Positions 14,585 to 20,177 of a stretch of DNA of 20,177 nucleotides are shown piece by piece. The notes beneath the pieces were generated by a model, which was not told where the DNA came from, did not search any database, and saw nothing but the letters and a program-made list of their open reading frames with translations. Both the position numbers and the translations under genes were made by a program. Every line of letters begins with the position of its first letter. Position 1 is the stretch's first letter. The stretch spans positions 1 to 20,177 of IMG/VR virus record IMGVR_UViG_3300031673_008930. One strand, given 5' to 3'. This DNA comes from a virus.

Positions 14585-15249
14585 TAGAAAGATCCTCCGA
14601 ATACGCTGTTATATAATATCTTATCTTCTTTGTATGTATCTACTACCATTTCTTTTAAATCTTTATTTTCGTCAAAGAACTGTATTGCAATTTTCTTGAA
14701 CTTTATGTTCTGGTTTAGATGTTTGATTGGCTCTTCTATGCCGAATGCACATGGCAGCTCATGTATGTTCTCAAGTTTAATGTATTTGTTTACCGGAATT
14801 ATATCGCGGTTTTTATCGCTCAAGAGAATGACCGCTTTACAGTAATGCATGTCTAGTTTTTTTCCTGAAACCTGTATTGACGTAAGAAGATTTATCATCA
14901 TCTCTCTCCTTGTAGATAAATCATCACTTCTAAATATATACCTGTACTTCTTGCTTAAGGAAAGAAATCTCTGGTATGGATCTCTCAGAACTACTGCCGT
15001 GTAGTAACTGTGCAGTTCAGGATGTGTGAGATAATCTGCAATTATAAATCCGTGCTTTCTCAGTAATTCATTTGATGACGTAGAACCTGTTTTTGGAATA
15101 GAGACGAACATTTGTTTTTTTTCGTGATTAACATAGCAATGGCCCCTTGGCCTGAATCTCATCTTGAATTCAAATTCAGCTTGCGTCATAGTCATTAATC
15201 TTTTCTCAGTATTGCCACGCAGAACTTGCATCTTGGAATTATATTCCAT
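14584..15249 (-). CDS. Sulfotransferase family protein
   Basis: A 221-aa PAPS-dependent sulfotransferase-like protein. The 5'-phosphosulfate binding loop is FVSIPKTGSTSSNELL (48-63), matching the family PKxGST. The 3'-phosphate binding motif is VVLRDPYQRFLSLSKKY (86-102), with Arg89, Arg94 and Ser97 in the RDPxxRxxS pattern. Sulfotransferases move sulfate from PAPS to a hydroxyl or amine, often on carbohydrate. The host must supply PAPS, as no sulfate-activation gene is in the window. The length fits a compact single-domain member. Its start lies inside the end of the truncated homologue upstream, with GGGG about seven bases before. Its stop overlaps the ATT start of the next gene. Confidence 0.85.
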   Translation of the reverse strand: MEYNSKMQVLRGNTEKRLMTMTQAEFEFKMRFRPRGHCYVNHEKKQMFVSIPKTGSTSSNELLRKHGFIIADYLTHPELHSYYTAVVLRDPYQRFLSLSKKYRYIFRSDDLSTRREMMINLLTSIQVSGKKLDMHYCKAVILLSDKNRDIIPVNKYIKLENIHELPCAFGIEEPIKHLNQNIKFKKIAIQFFDENKDLKEMVVDTYKEDKILYNSVFGGSF

Positions 15250-15442
15250 AATAAATCCCCTTTCTCAGTTTGTTGTGAGACATTACACAGTATTCAACGA
15301 ATCCATCAAGTGGAAGCGTTCTTTCGAATGATGTCGATGCGTTCTTTGGAATATTGAGGTAGACTGCTTTGTGTGTATCGCTTACAAAGCAATCCCACCT
15401 GTCTTTTATTCTTGGATCGTACTTTAACTGGTCTATGTTCAT
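15239..15442 (-). pseudogene. Truncated sulfotransferase, N-terminal fragment (67 aa)
   Basis: This short frame has the 5'-phosphosulfate loop of sulfotransferases (AVYLNIPKNASTSFERTL, residues 26-43). It stops just where its full-length neighbour reaches the 3'-phosphate motif. Past the stop the frame gives ten residues and another stop, so this is not a single nonsense change; the C-terminal part is gone. It still has a normal start: GGAG about seven bases upstream and an ATGA overlap with the preceding glycosyltransferase. It is probably a remnant of a tandem pair that lost its end by deletion, though a short expressed protein is possible. Confidence 0.6.
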
Positions 15443-16134
15443 AGCAGGCTCCAGTTGCTTATGTCTCTAGAGCAGTTCTTTGCATACCATAACTGGTCAG
15501 GCGTAATGCTGTTTGGATTTATGTACCAGTCGAGGTGTCTTGCAATGTAGGGAGCGTGTGTTCGTATGCCAAGCTGGTGACGGATAAAGTTTGAGCCAGC
15601 CCGGTACATACCGAAAGTAGTGTCTATGCGGGCATCTATGTATCTTATTTGTTTTGATACGTTTACTGTTTTCACCTTCTTGTTCCAGAACTGCATCAGA
15701 TGTCTTCCCGTTACTTCTGTTTTCTTGGGGTAGTGGTCTGGGATGTCGTATATGTCAAGCATCGGACCTACTACGTTGCAGGATGGAAGCTCTTCAAGTA
15801 TTTCTGAATATATTCTGAGTATGTCTTTTGGTGCTGTAATTTCTATGTCGCAGTCTGTTACGATGTAGTTTGACGGAGGTCTTTCGTTAAAGTATCTATG
15901 TATTGTTATATTTACGCTATTCAAGTCTTCCTTTCTGGTTATTTTCTGGTTGTAATATACGTGAAAGCCGGAACGTGAAAGCCGTTCAAGGTAGCAGATA
16001 GTTGGCGGGAAGGTGGAGCCGTTGTCGTGGATTATTATATCTTCTACGTGATCAAGACATGTGTATGAATCAATGACAGAGCAAAGTACGCCAAGTCTAT
16101 CGCAGGTTATTATGAATATCGGAACAGGTTTCAC
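15439..16134 (-). CDS. GT-A fold glycosyltransferase (GTG start)
   Basis: A 231-aa protein with the GT-A opening PVPIFIITCDRL, a nucleotide-binding strand EDIIIHDNGS (31-40), and a DxD metal motif at SNYIVTDCDIEI (Asp94, Asp96). The C-terminal part has IDTTFGMYRAG and HAPYIARHLDWY, as in GT2-like enzymes with the acceptor side at the C-terminus. It starts with GTG (16134), overlapping the radical-SAM stop as GTGA, with AAGG about eight bases upstream. No membrane segment is present, so it acts in the cytosol. Donor and acceptor are unknown. It is one of several distinct glycosyltransferases in the cassette, indicating a multi-sugar product. Confidence 0.82.
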   Translation of the reverse strand: MKPVPIFIITCDRLGVLCSVIDSYTCLDHVEDIIIHDNGSTFPPTICYLERLSRSGFHVYYNQKITRKEDLNSVNITIHRYFNERPPSNYIVTDCDIEITAPKDILRIYSEILEELPSCNVVGPMLDIYDIPDHYPKKTEVTGRHLMQFWNKKVKTVNVSKQIRYIDARIDTTFGMYRAGSNFIRHQLGIRTHAPYIARHLDWYINPNSITPDQLWYAKNCSRDISNWSLL

Positions 16135-17339
16135 GATATGAACCTTATCATTTCCATGTGTCTTCTTTCGAAGTCTTTTGGTTTGCCATAATTGGTTTCT
16201 ATGATTGATCTTGTAGGGCTTGTCTGTACATATCTGTTCCAGTGTTTGGTAAGTATCCTTACTCCGTATTTGTCCGGGCTGTCGAATATGTCTGAGCCGG
16301 GGTATGGAGTGAAGAGTGTCACTATTACTTTATCAGGTTTTACAGTTGAGATAAAGTGTTTATTCTTTTTTATGGTATCCTCTGTTTCAAACGGCAGGCC
16401 TACCATGAAGAATGCTTTGGTCTTGAACTTGTATTTCTTTGCAAGTGCTATAGAATTTGCGTGATCGCTTGCCGTTTCTTTTTTATCAATAGCTGAAAGA
16501 ACTCTGTCGTCAGCGCATTCAACGCCGAACCCTATTTCTTTACATCCGGCGTAGTCAAGCATATCGCAGAACTCTTCATCTAGAGAGTCTGACCTTACCG
16601 AGCATCTGAATTCTATACGGAGGTCGTGGAGTTCTTCAGATAGGTTTCTTAACCATTTTTTGTTGAGCAGTAGGTTGTCGTCAAGAAAGCGGAAGTGATT
16701 GCAGTTGTAGGTTTTCTGCAGCTCTTCTATTTCGGAAGCTATGTCACCGTGATCTCGAAGGAGTACTTTGCGCGGTATGTTTGCACAGAATGAGCATTTG
16801 TGTGGACAGCCACGGCTTGCTGTTATGGTAGTTGCAATAGGACCTGTTCCGTATCTGTGTCCTTCCCAGAGTAAGTTGGTTGCTATGTGTTCAGGTTTCA
16901 TTAAGTGTCTGGACGGGAAGGGGATGTCATTGAGACTGGTTAGTGGCATTGACAGTATGTCAGGCTTCCTGTAAAGGATTGCGCTTAGGACTGCATATTC
17001 ACCGGAACCTATTATGATTACATCGAATGTATCTGTAAGGGTTTCTGCCATGAAGCTTGCATGTGGGCCTCCTATTATGTGGAACTTGTCTTTGTATATT
17101 CTGCGGAGGTATCGTGATGTGTTTACCGTCTGGTTTATCTGGGAAGTTGTTGCGGTGAAGCAGTATATGTCGTGTTCTTTTATCCTGTGTATATCGCTGT
17201 CTTCTCTTAGGTCATAGAGTATTGCCCTGTATCCGTTTCTTTCAAGGATGGATGCTATGTAGAGCAGACCGAGCGGTGGATACACCATAGGCTCTATTGA
17301 ACTGTTATCTGCAGGATTGATGAGGGCTACTGTAGTCAT
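16131..17339 (-). CDS. Radical-SAM enzyme with B12-binding-type N-terminal domain
   Basis: A 402-aa class B-like radical-SAM protein. Residues 1-150 resemble the cobalamin-binding domain: MTTVALINPADN, YPPLGLLYIASILERNGY, and IIGGPHASFMAET at the position where such proteins have GGPH. A clear DxHxxG motif is not seen. The radical-SAM domain starts at ITASRGCPHKCSFCAN, with Cys178, Cys182 and Cys185 for the 4Fe-4S cluster, followed by FRFLDDNLLL, GFGVECADDRVL and FFMVGLPFETEDT. Relatives do difficult methylations or rearrangements on lipids, tetrapyrroles, antibiotics and sugars. Here it overlaps glycosyltransferase genes on both sides, so a sugar or a glycan precursor is the likely substrate. 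The reaction cannot be told from the sequence. AAGG lies seven bases before the ATG. Confidence 0.85.
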   Translation of the reverse strand: MTTVALINPADNSSIEPMVYPPLGLLYIASILERNGYRAILYDLREDSDIHRIKEHDIYCFTATTSQINQTVNTSRYLRRIYKDKFHIIGGPHASFMAETLTDTFDVIIIGSGEYAVLSAILYRKPDILSMPLTSLNDIPFPSRHLMKPEHIATNLLWEGHRYGTGPIATTITASRGCPHKCSFCANIPRKVLLRDHGDIASEIEELQKTYNCNHFRFLDDNLLLNKKWLRNLSEELHDLRIEFRCSVRSDSLDEEFCDMLDYAGCKEIGFGVECADDRVLSAIDKKETASDHANSIALAKKYKFKTKAFFMVGLPFETEDTIKKNKHFISTVKPDKVIVTLFTPYPGSDIFDSPDKYGVRILTKHWNRYVQTSPTRSIIETNYGKPKDFERRHMEMIRFIS

Positions 17340-18027
17340 CTATGAACCTTAGAAGTTTTGCAACGTCTTCTGTTCGTTGCGGTGCTAATGCAGTGTACTG
17401 GGCTCTTACGTTATCGAACTTTCCTCTCTTTATTCTTTCTTTGCTGGTCTCGTCTTTGACTGCTTTCCCTTTAGCGAAATGCATGTGCTCTATGAACATG
17501 TCGATTCTTTTGTGCCGTCCTATTCTTTTAGCAACTTCGTTTAGCCAGGAATCGTTGAAGTCGCATGAGAAGTATGGCGGAGCGAGGTATCCTATTGTTT
17601 CCGGCCAGTTCCGGTGAACAAAGAAATATGCCCCGAACTCCCTGTGGTCCTGTATACCGTCTCTTCCGTAGACGAGAACTATCCTGTCATCGTATGAATT
17701 TATGGTGTCTGTTACTTTTACATCCCATCCCTTGGTACGGAACACAGCTTCGTCACAAATGAAACCGATTATTTGACCGGAAGATATACCGTAGCATTTG
17801 TTCCACATCTGGGATAGGAGTATACGAGCTCCTTTTATGTATGTTACTTTTATATCTTTCAGGTATGCACTCATTCTTCCTGCCCGGGCGAGTGATTCGT
17901 GATCATCTGTATCTATGTAGAAAATAAGCTCTATGGCTTTTGAGTTTGCTGCCGTATCTAATATTGACTGGTAAAGCCGGGTCATGTTATCAGGTCTTTT
18001 GCGGGTAGGGCATAGAATGGATATCAT
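17305..18027 (-). CDS. GT-A type glycosyltransferase, tandem paralogue 1
   Basis: A 240-aa protein beginning MISILCPTRKRPDNMTRLYQ, a GT2-like N-terminus. ELIFYIDTDDHES (33-45) carries the Asp cluster for metal and nucleotide binding. The second motif, GFICDEAVFRTKGWD (88-102), is shared with the next gene (CDNAVFKTKGWD), as are FVHRNWP and the late IEHMHFAKG. The two genes are clearly duplicates that have diverged. The start forms ATGA with the upstream stop and AGGA lies about nine bases before it; the end overlaps the radical-SAM gene by 35 bases. Cytosolic, donor unknown. Confidence 0.78.
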   Translation of the reverse strand: MISILCPTRKRPDNMTRLYQSILDTAANSKAIELIFYIDTDDHESLARAGRMSAYLKDIKVTYIKGARILLSQMWNKCYGISSGQIIGFICDEAVFRTKGWDVKVTDTINSYDDRIVLVYGRDGIQDHREFGAYFFVHRNWPETIGYLAPPYFSCDFNDSWLNEVAKRIGRHKRIDMFIEHMHFAKGKAVKDETSKERIKRGKFDNVRAQYTALAPQRTEDVAKLLRFIDDYSSPHQSCR

Positions 18028-18854
18028 CTGTAGTAGTCCTGAATGAAACGGGTTAGGAGTACGGAAGCGGGAAGTTCGTCTTTTCGTGATGTTATCCTGT
18101 TGTCGTATACGTCATATTTATTAAGGGTGTAGTCTGCTCCACCTTTGAACATATCGTTTCTTTCATGGCACGTCTCGTCATTAGCGGTCTTGTCTGCGTA
18201 GTGCGTGTGTTCTATCAGGATGTCTTCCCGGTATACATCCCTTCCTATTTTCTTGGCAGTATCTGTAAGCCACCTGTCTGCTTTATAGAATATGAAATAG
18301 GGAGGCGTTACGAACCCGACTGCGTTAATCCAGTTCCTGTGGATGAAGCCCATTGTTCCTAGATCATCTTTCCGCACACCATCTTTTCCGTGAACGTAGA
18401 GTATCCTGTCTGGAACTTTACGGAATTCTTCACGTATCGTTTCATCCCATCCTTTTGTCTTAAACACTGCGTTATCGCATCCGTAGAATACTATATCTCC
18501 AGTAACTTCAGATCCGCGGTATGCGTGGTTCCACATATCGCTGCCGATGAGAAGTCTTTTGTGTACGACACCTGTTATCCTTTTGCTGTCAGGATACTTA
18601 TCACGTTCCCTTGACATCATAAGGGAAAGCTTGGCTATCGATTCCCTGTCGTCTGCATCTATGAAGAATGATATCTGCAGTGAGATAGGGCTTGATGCCG
18701 TTTCATTTGCAGAATTCCAGATTCTCTGCATTATGTCTGGTCGTTTTCGTGTCGGTATGAGCAGTGTTATTATCATGTCTTCTTCTCCCGGCATCTTTAC
18801 ATCACTGAGCCGTATCTTGTATTCCTTGTTTGGATTTAGGGAGTTTAAGTTCAT
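18024..18854 (-). CDS. GT-A type glycosyltransferase, tandem paralogue 2
   Basis: A 276-aa paralogue of the gene downstream. The shared core starts at MIITLLIPTRKRPDIM (residue 27 on) and includes FFIDADDRES (64-72), CDNAVFKTKGWDE, FIHRNWIN, PPYF and LIEHTHYADK. The extra 26 residues at the N-terminus have no counterpart in the paralogue. The ATG at 18854 is part of an ATGA overlap but has a weak SD. The Met at 18776 has GGGAG eight bases upstream and lines up with the paralogue start, so translation may begin there. I keep the longer form because of the overlap. It likely adds a related sugar or linkage to that of its paralogue. Confidence 0.77.
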   Translation of the reverse strand: MNLNSLNPNKEYKIRLSDVKMPGEEDMIITLLIPTRKRPDIMQRIWNSANETASSPISLQISFFIDADDRESIAKLSLMMSRERDKYPDSKRITGVVHKRLLIGSDMWNHAYRGSEVTGDIVFYGCDNAVFKTKGWDETIREEFRKVPDRILYVHGKDGVRKDDLGTMGFIHRNWINAVGFVTPPYFIFYKADRWLTDTAKKIGRDVYREDILIEHTHYADKTANDETCHERNDMFKGGADYTLNKYDVYDNRITSRKDELPASVLLTRFIQDYYR

Positions 18855-19678
18855 AGCCGTGGCTCGAAGAACGGGTGTTTAATGTCTATGGCTTCCTGCA
18901 TGTATTCGGGATAGGAACCTTTGTATGGTTTAAGTTTTGGATTGGTGAAGTCTCGCTGTTCTGTAAGGGCATCGAGCTCTTCTTCAGACCTTACGTTCCA
19001 GCAGTTCCGGGCGTAGTTCTTGTAGAAGAATTTTGACTGTTTTCGTTTGTAGGCATCCCAGGGAAGGGCATGGCCAACGTGGAAGCACTTTACTTGTTTA
19101 AGCTCGAGGAATGTTCTGGTAGTAGCTACCGCCTGATGGTTCCCCATGTAGAGTATTGAATTGGGCCGGGAGTCTGAGTAGTATGCGGTTGGGATGTTTC
19201 TTACTATGCGGTGATGCATGTTAACGCCGAGCTTCGGGATGTAGTTGAATACGTCACCGTAGAAGTGGATGTTTCCGGTATTGATTCCGGTTATGTCTGA
19301 GTTGGCAGGATCGTTGATAGTTTCTCTTATTAACTCCAGGTCTTCGAACGACCAGAACTCGTCAGCGTCAAGCTGCAGAATGAAGTCGCAGGTAACGTGT
19401 TTTAGATATTCGTTCCGCATTACGGAATTGAATGACTTGTTGTAATTGAACAGCTCGCCGTAAGTTCCTTCCCGGTATATTATCTTGGAACCATTCAGTG
19501 ATGACGGGTACTTTTTTATAACCTCGCTTATTTCCTGCTTTGTGTTATCGGTAGACGGCCCGAACGGTGAGCCGTTTATTATTATGATCTGGTCGGCATG
19601 ATGGATGACCTGAGGGAGTGTGAATTTGATCAGCTCCTGCTCGTTGTATACTATCATGCAGACGGCAAGGGTCTTCAA
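18851..19678 (-). CDS. GT2 family glycosyltransferase (TTG start)
   Basis: A 275-aa protein with the GT2 opening TLAVCMIVYNEQELIKFTLP and the strand ADQIIIINGSP. The metal-binding motif is FILQLDADEFWSFED (Asp104, Asp106, Glu107), in the DADEFW form common in WaaE-like and peptide-glycosylating GT2 enzymes. The C-terminal part has KCFHVGHALPWDAYKRKQ and an aromatic/basic segment. The start is TTG, forming TTGA with the preceding stop, with GGAGGT seven bases upstream; this strong SD supports the unusual codon. As the first transferase of the operon it may attach the first sugar to the acceptor, which is inference. Confidence 0.85.
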   Translation of the reverse strand: MKTLAVCMIVYNEQELIKFTLPQVIHHADQIIIINGSPFGPSTDNTKQEISEVIKKYPSSLNGSKIIYREGTYGELFNYNKSFNSVMRNEYLKHVTCDFILQLDADEFWSFEDLELIRETINDPANSDITGINTGNIHFYGDVFNYIPKLGVNMHHRIVRNIPTAYYSDSRPNSILYMGNHQAVATTRTFLELKQVKCFHVGHALPWDAYKRKQSKFFYKNYARNCWNVRSEEELDALTEQRDFTNPKLKPYKGSYPEYMQEAIDIKHPFFEPRL

Positions 19679-19890
19679 GTACTTACCTCCATGAAGAATT
19701 CAGTGAGCTTGCATTCTTTTATTATATTGCGGACGAGCATGCGCATCTCGTTTGTATTTGATATGTGGCCGTGGACGTGAACTATGTCGTTACCGTCTTT
19801 GGTGTGGCCGATGTGCTTCGATGCTATTATGTAGGACTTCCGCTTCCTATCCCATGCTTTTACGTCCTGTTTGCAGAACTGACATTTCAT
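19675..19890 (-). CDS. Small Cys/His protein, possible zinc-binding, 71 aa
   Basis: It opens MKCQFCKQDVKAWDRKRK, with one CxxC pair near the N-terminus, and continues with IGHTKDGNDIVHVHGHI (about 47-44 residues from the end), rich in His. Together these could bind one metal ion. The family is not recognised. It overlaps the zinc-ribbon gene upstream as ATGA and the glycosyltransferase downstream as TTGA, and has GGAGGAG about eight bases before the ATG. It may be a small regulator or a partner of the 55-aa zinc ribbon; both are conjecture. Confidence 0.6.
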   Translation of the reverse strand: MKCQFCKQDVKAWDRKRKSYIIASKHIGHTKDGNDIVHVHGHISNTNEMRMLVRNIIKECKLTEFFMEVST

Positions 19891-20054
19891 TCTATATTCT
19901 CCTCCATGTCAAGGTCAAACATATTGCAGCAGAGTTTCTCGAAGCACAGCACCATGAAACAGTTCTCGCACTGGTAGTAGGTTGCGTTATCTTCGGTGCA
20001 ATGAACGTCTTGCAGATTTACGTAATCCTCGCAGCGCGGGCAGTAGAGTACCAT
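19887..20054 (-). CDS. Zinc-ribbon protein, 55 aa
   Basis: A short gene. The product begins MVLYCPRCEDYVNLQDV and has a second pair in YYQCENCFMVLC, giving C-x2-C (CPRC) and C-x2-C (CENC) about 20 residues apart, a classical zinc ribbon, then an acidic tail with two more cysteines. Its TGA overlaps the next ATG (ATGA). No good SD precedes the ATG at 20054; a terminator-like hairpin ends 14 bases upstream. It is the first gene of the cassette in this window. Such mini zinc ribbons are frequent in phages and may bind DNA, RNA polymerase or partner proteins; no role can be assigned. Confidence 0.7.
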   Translation of the reverse strand: MVLYCPRCEDYVNLQDVHCTEDNATYYQCENCFMVLCFEKLCCNMFDLDMEENIE

Positions 20055-20177
20055 TATGTATCACATAGAAAAACGCCCCATCGGGTGATCAGCCCTATGA
20101 GACGCTTTTCTGAGGAAGTCGGTCTGCCTAACAGTGAGAGAGTGAGAGATGTGGTGGAGGGTATTATCTCTCTTATG
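20055..20177. other. Right-edge region with hairpin; coding status unclear
   Basis: This stretch is CT-rich on the minus strand, and open frames occur on both strands without a convincing SD. One minus frame ends in TAA that overlaps the zinc-ribbon ATG (TAATG). A plus frame from 20097 (MRRFSEEVGLPNSERV) reads to the edge. The region is too short to decide. Confidence 0.3.
20069..20109 (-). terminator. Terminator-like hairpin before the glycan cassette
   Basis: On the minus strand a stem AAAAGCGTCTCATAGGG pairs with CCCGATGGGGCGTTTTT around the loop CTGATCA: 16 pairs including G-U, with one mismatch. It ends in a T-run, so it can act as an intrinsic terminator for leftward transcription. The zinc-ribbon gene starts 14 bases beyond it with no room for a promoter, so the cassette would need readthrough, antitermination or regulated attenuation. 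Confidence 0.65.

Noticed and set aside
20128-20153. GAGAG-rich run near the right edge, considered as a tandem repeat
   Set aside because: It is too short and irregular to call a repeat.
20097-20177. Plus-strand frame MRRFSEEVGLPNSERV running off the right edge
   Set aside because: The peptide looks protein-like, but there is no good SD, the start lies inside the hairpin, and two minus frames are open in the same stretch. 27 codons are too few to decide.
20062-20177. Minus-strand open frames entering from the right edge
   Set aside because: Two frames are open and both give unlikely peptides from CT-rich sequence; one ends in a TAATG with the zinc ribbon, but a terminator hairpin lies within it.

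Overview
The window is a piece of a tailed-phage (Caudoviricetes) genome or prophage. All confidently supported genes lie on the minus strand, so transcription runs from the right edge to the left. The head-packaging set is recognisable: small terminase candidate, large terminase, HK97-type portal, prohead protease, scaffold-like protein and the start of a probable major capsid protein. Shine-Dalgarno (SD) sites close to AAGGAGGTGA, ATG/GTG/TTG starts, one lipobox and one Sec signal peptide indicate a bacterial host. The host group cannot be named from this sequence.

Right part (about 20054 to 9807): one tightly packed operon in which most genes overlap by ATGA, GTGA, TTGA or TAATG junctions. 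In transcription order it holds a 55-aa zinc ribbon, a 71-aa Cys/His protein, a GT2-type glycosyltransferase (TTG start), two tandem paralogous GT-A glycosyltransferases, a radical-SAM enzyme of the B12-binding type, another GT-A enzyme (GTG start), a truncated and a complete sulfotransferase, a methyltransferase probably started at ATT, a UDP-sugar dehydrogenase, a CgeB-like GT-B enzyme, a GT-D-like enzyme, a second methyltransferase and a very small kinase-fold protein. No product shows a membrane segment. The genes read as a pathway that makes an oxidised sugar nucleotide, assembles a glycan and decorates it with methyl, sulfate and possibly phosphate groups on a cytosolic acceptor. The acceptor is unknown.

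Middle (9771 to 4913): a good sigma70-type promoter sits just before the small-terminase candidate. The large terminase follows, with a 397-aa intein carrying a LAGLIDADG endonuclease inserted between the Lys and Ser of its Walker A motif. Then come a small beta-rich protein and the portal.

Left part (4910 to 1): a lipoprotein, a fusion of a degenerate metallo-beta-lactamase fold with a D12-class adenine methylase, a secreted FN3 protein, a 70-aa unknown, a prohead protease with two protease-like domains, a leader region ending in a strong hairpin, a scaffold-like gene with a very strong internal start, and the first 57 codons of a probable major capsid gene. No tRNA, CRISPR array, insertion sequence or attachment site was seen.
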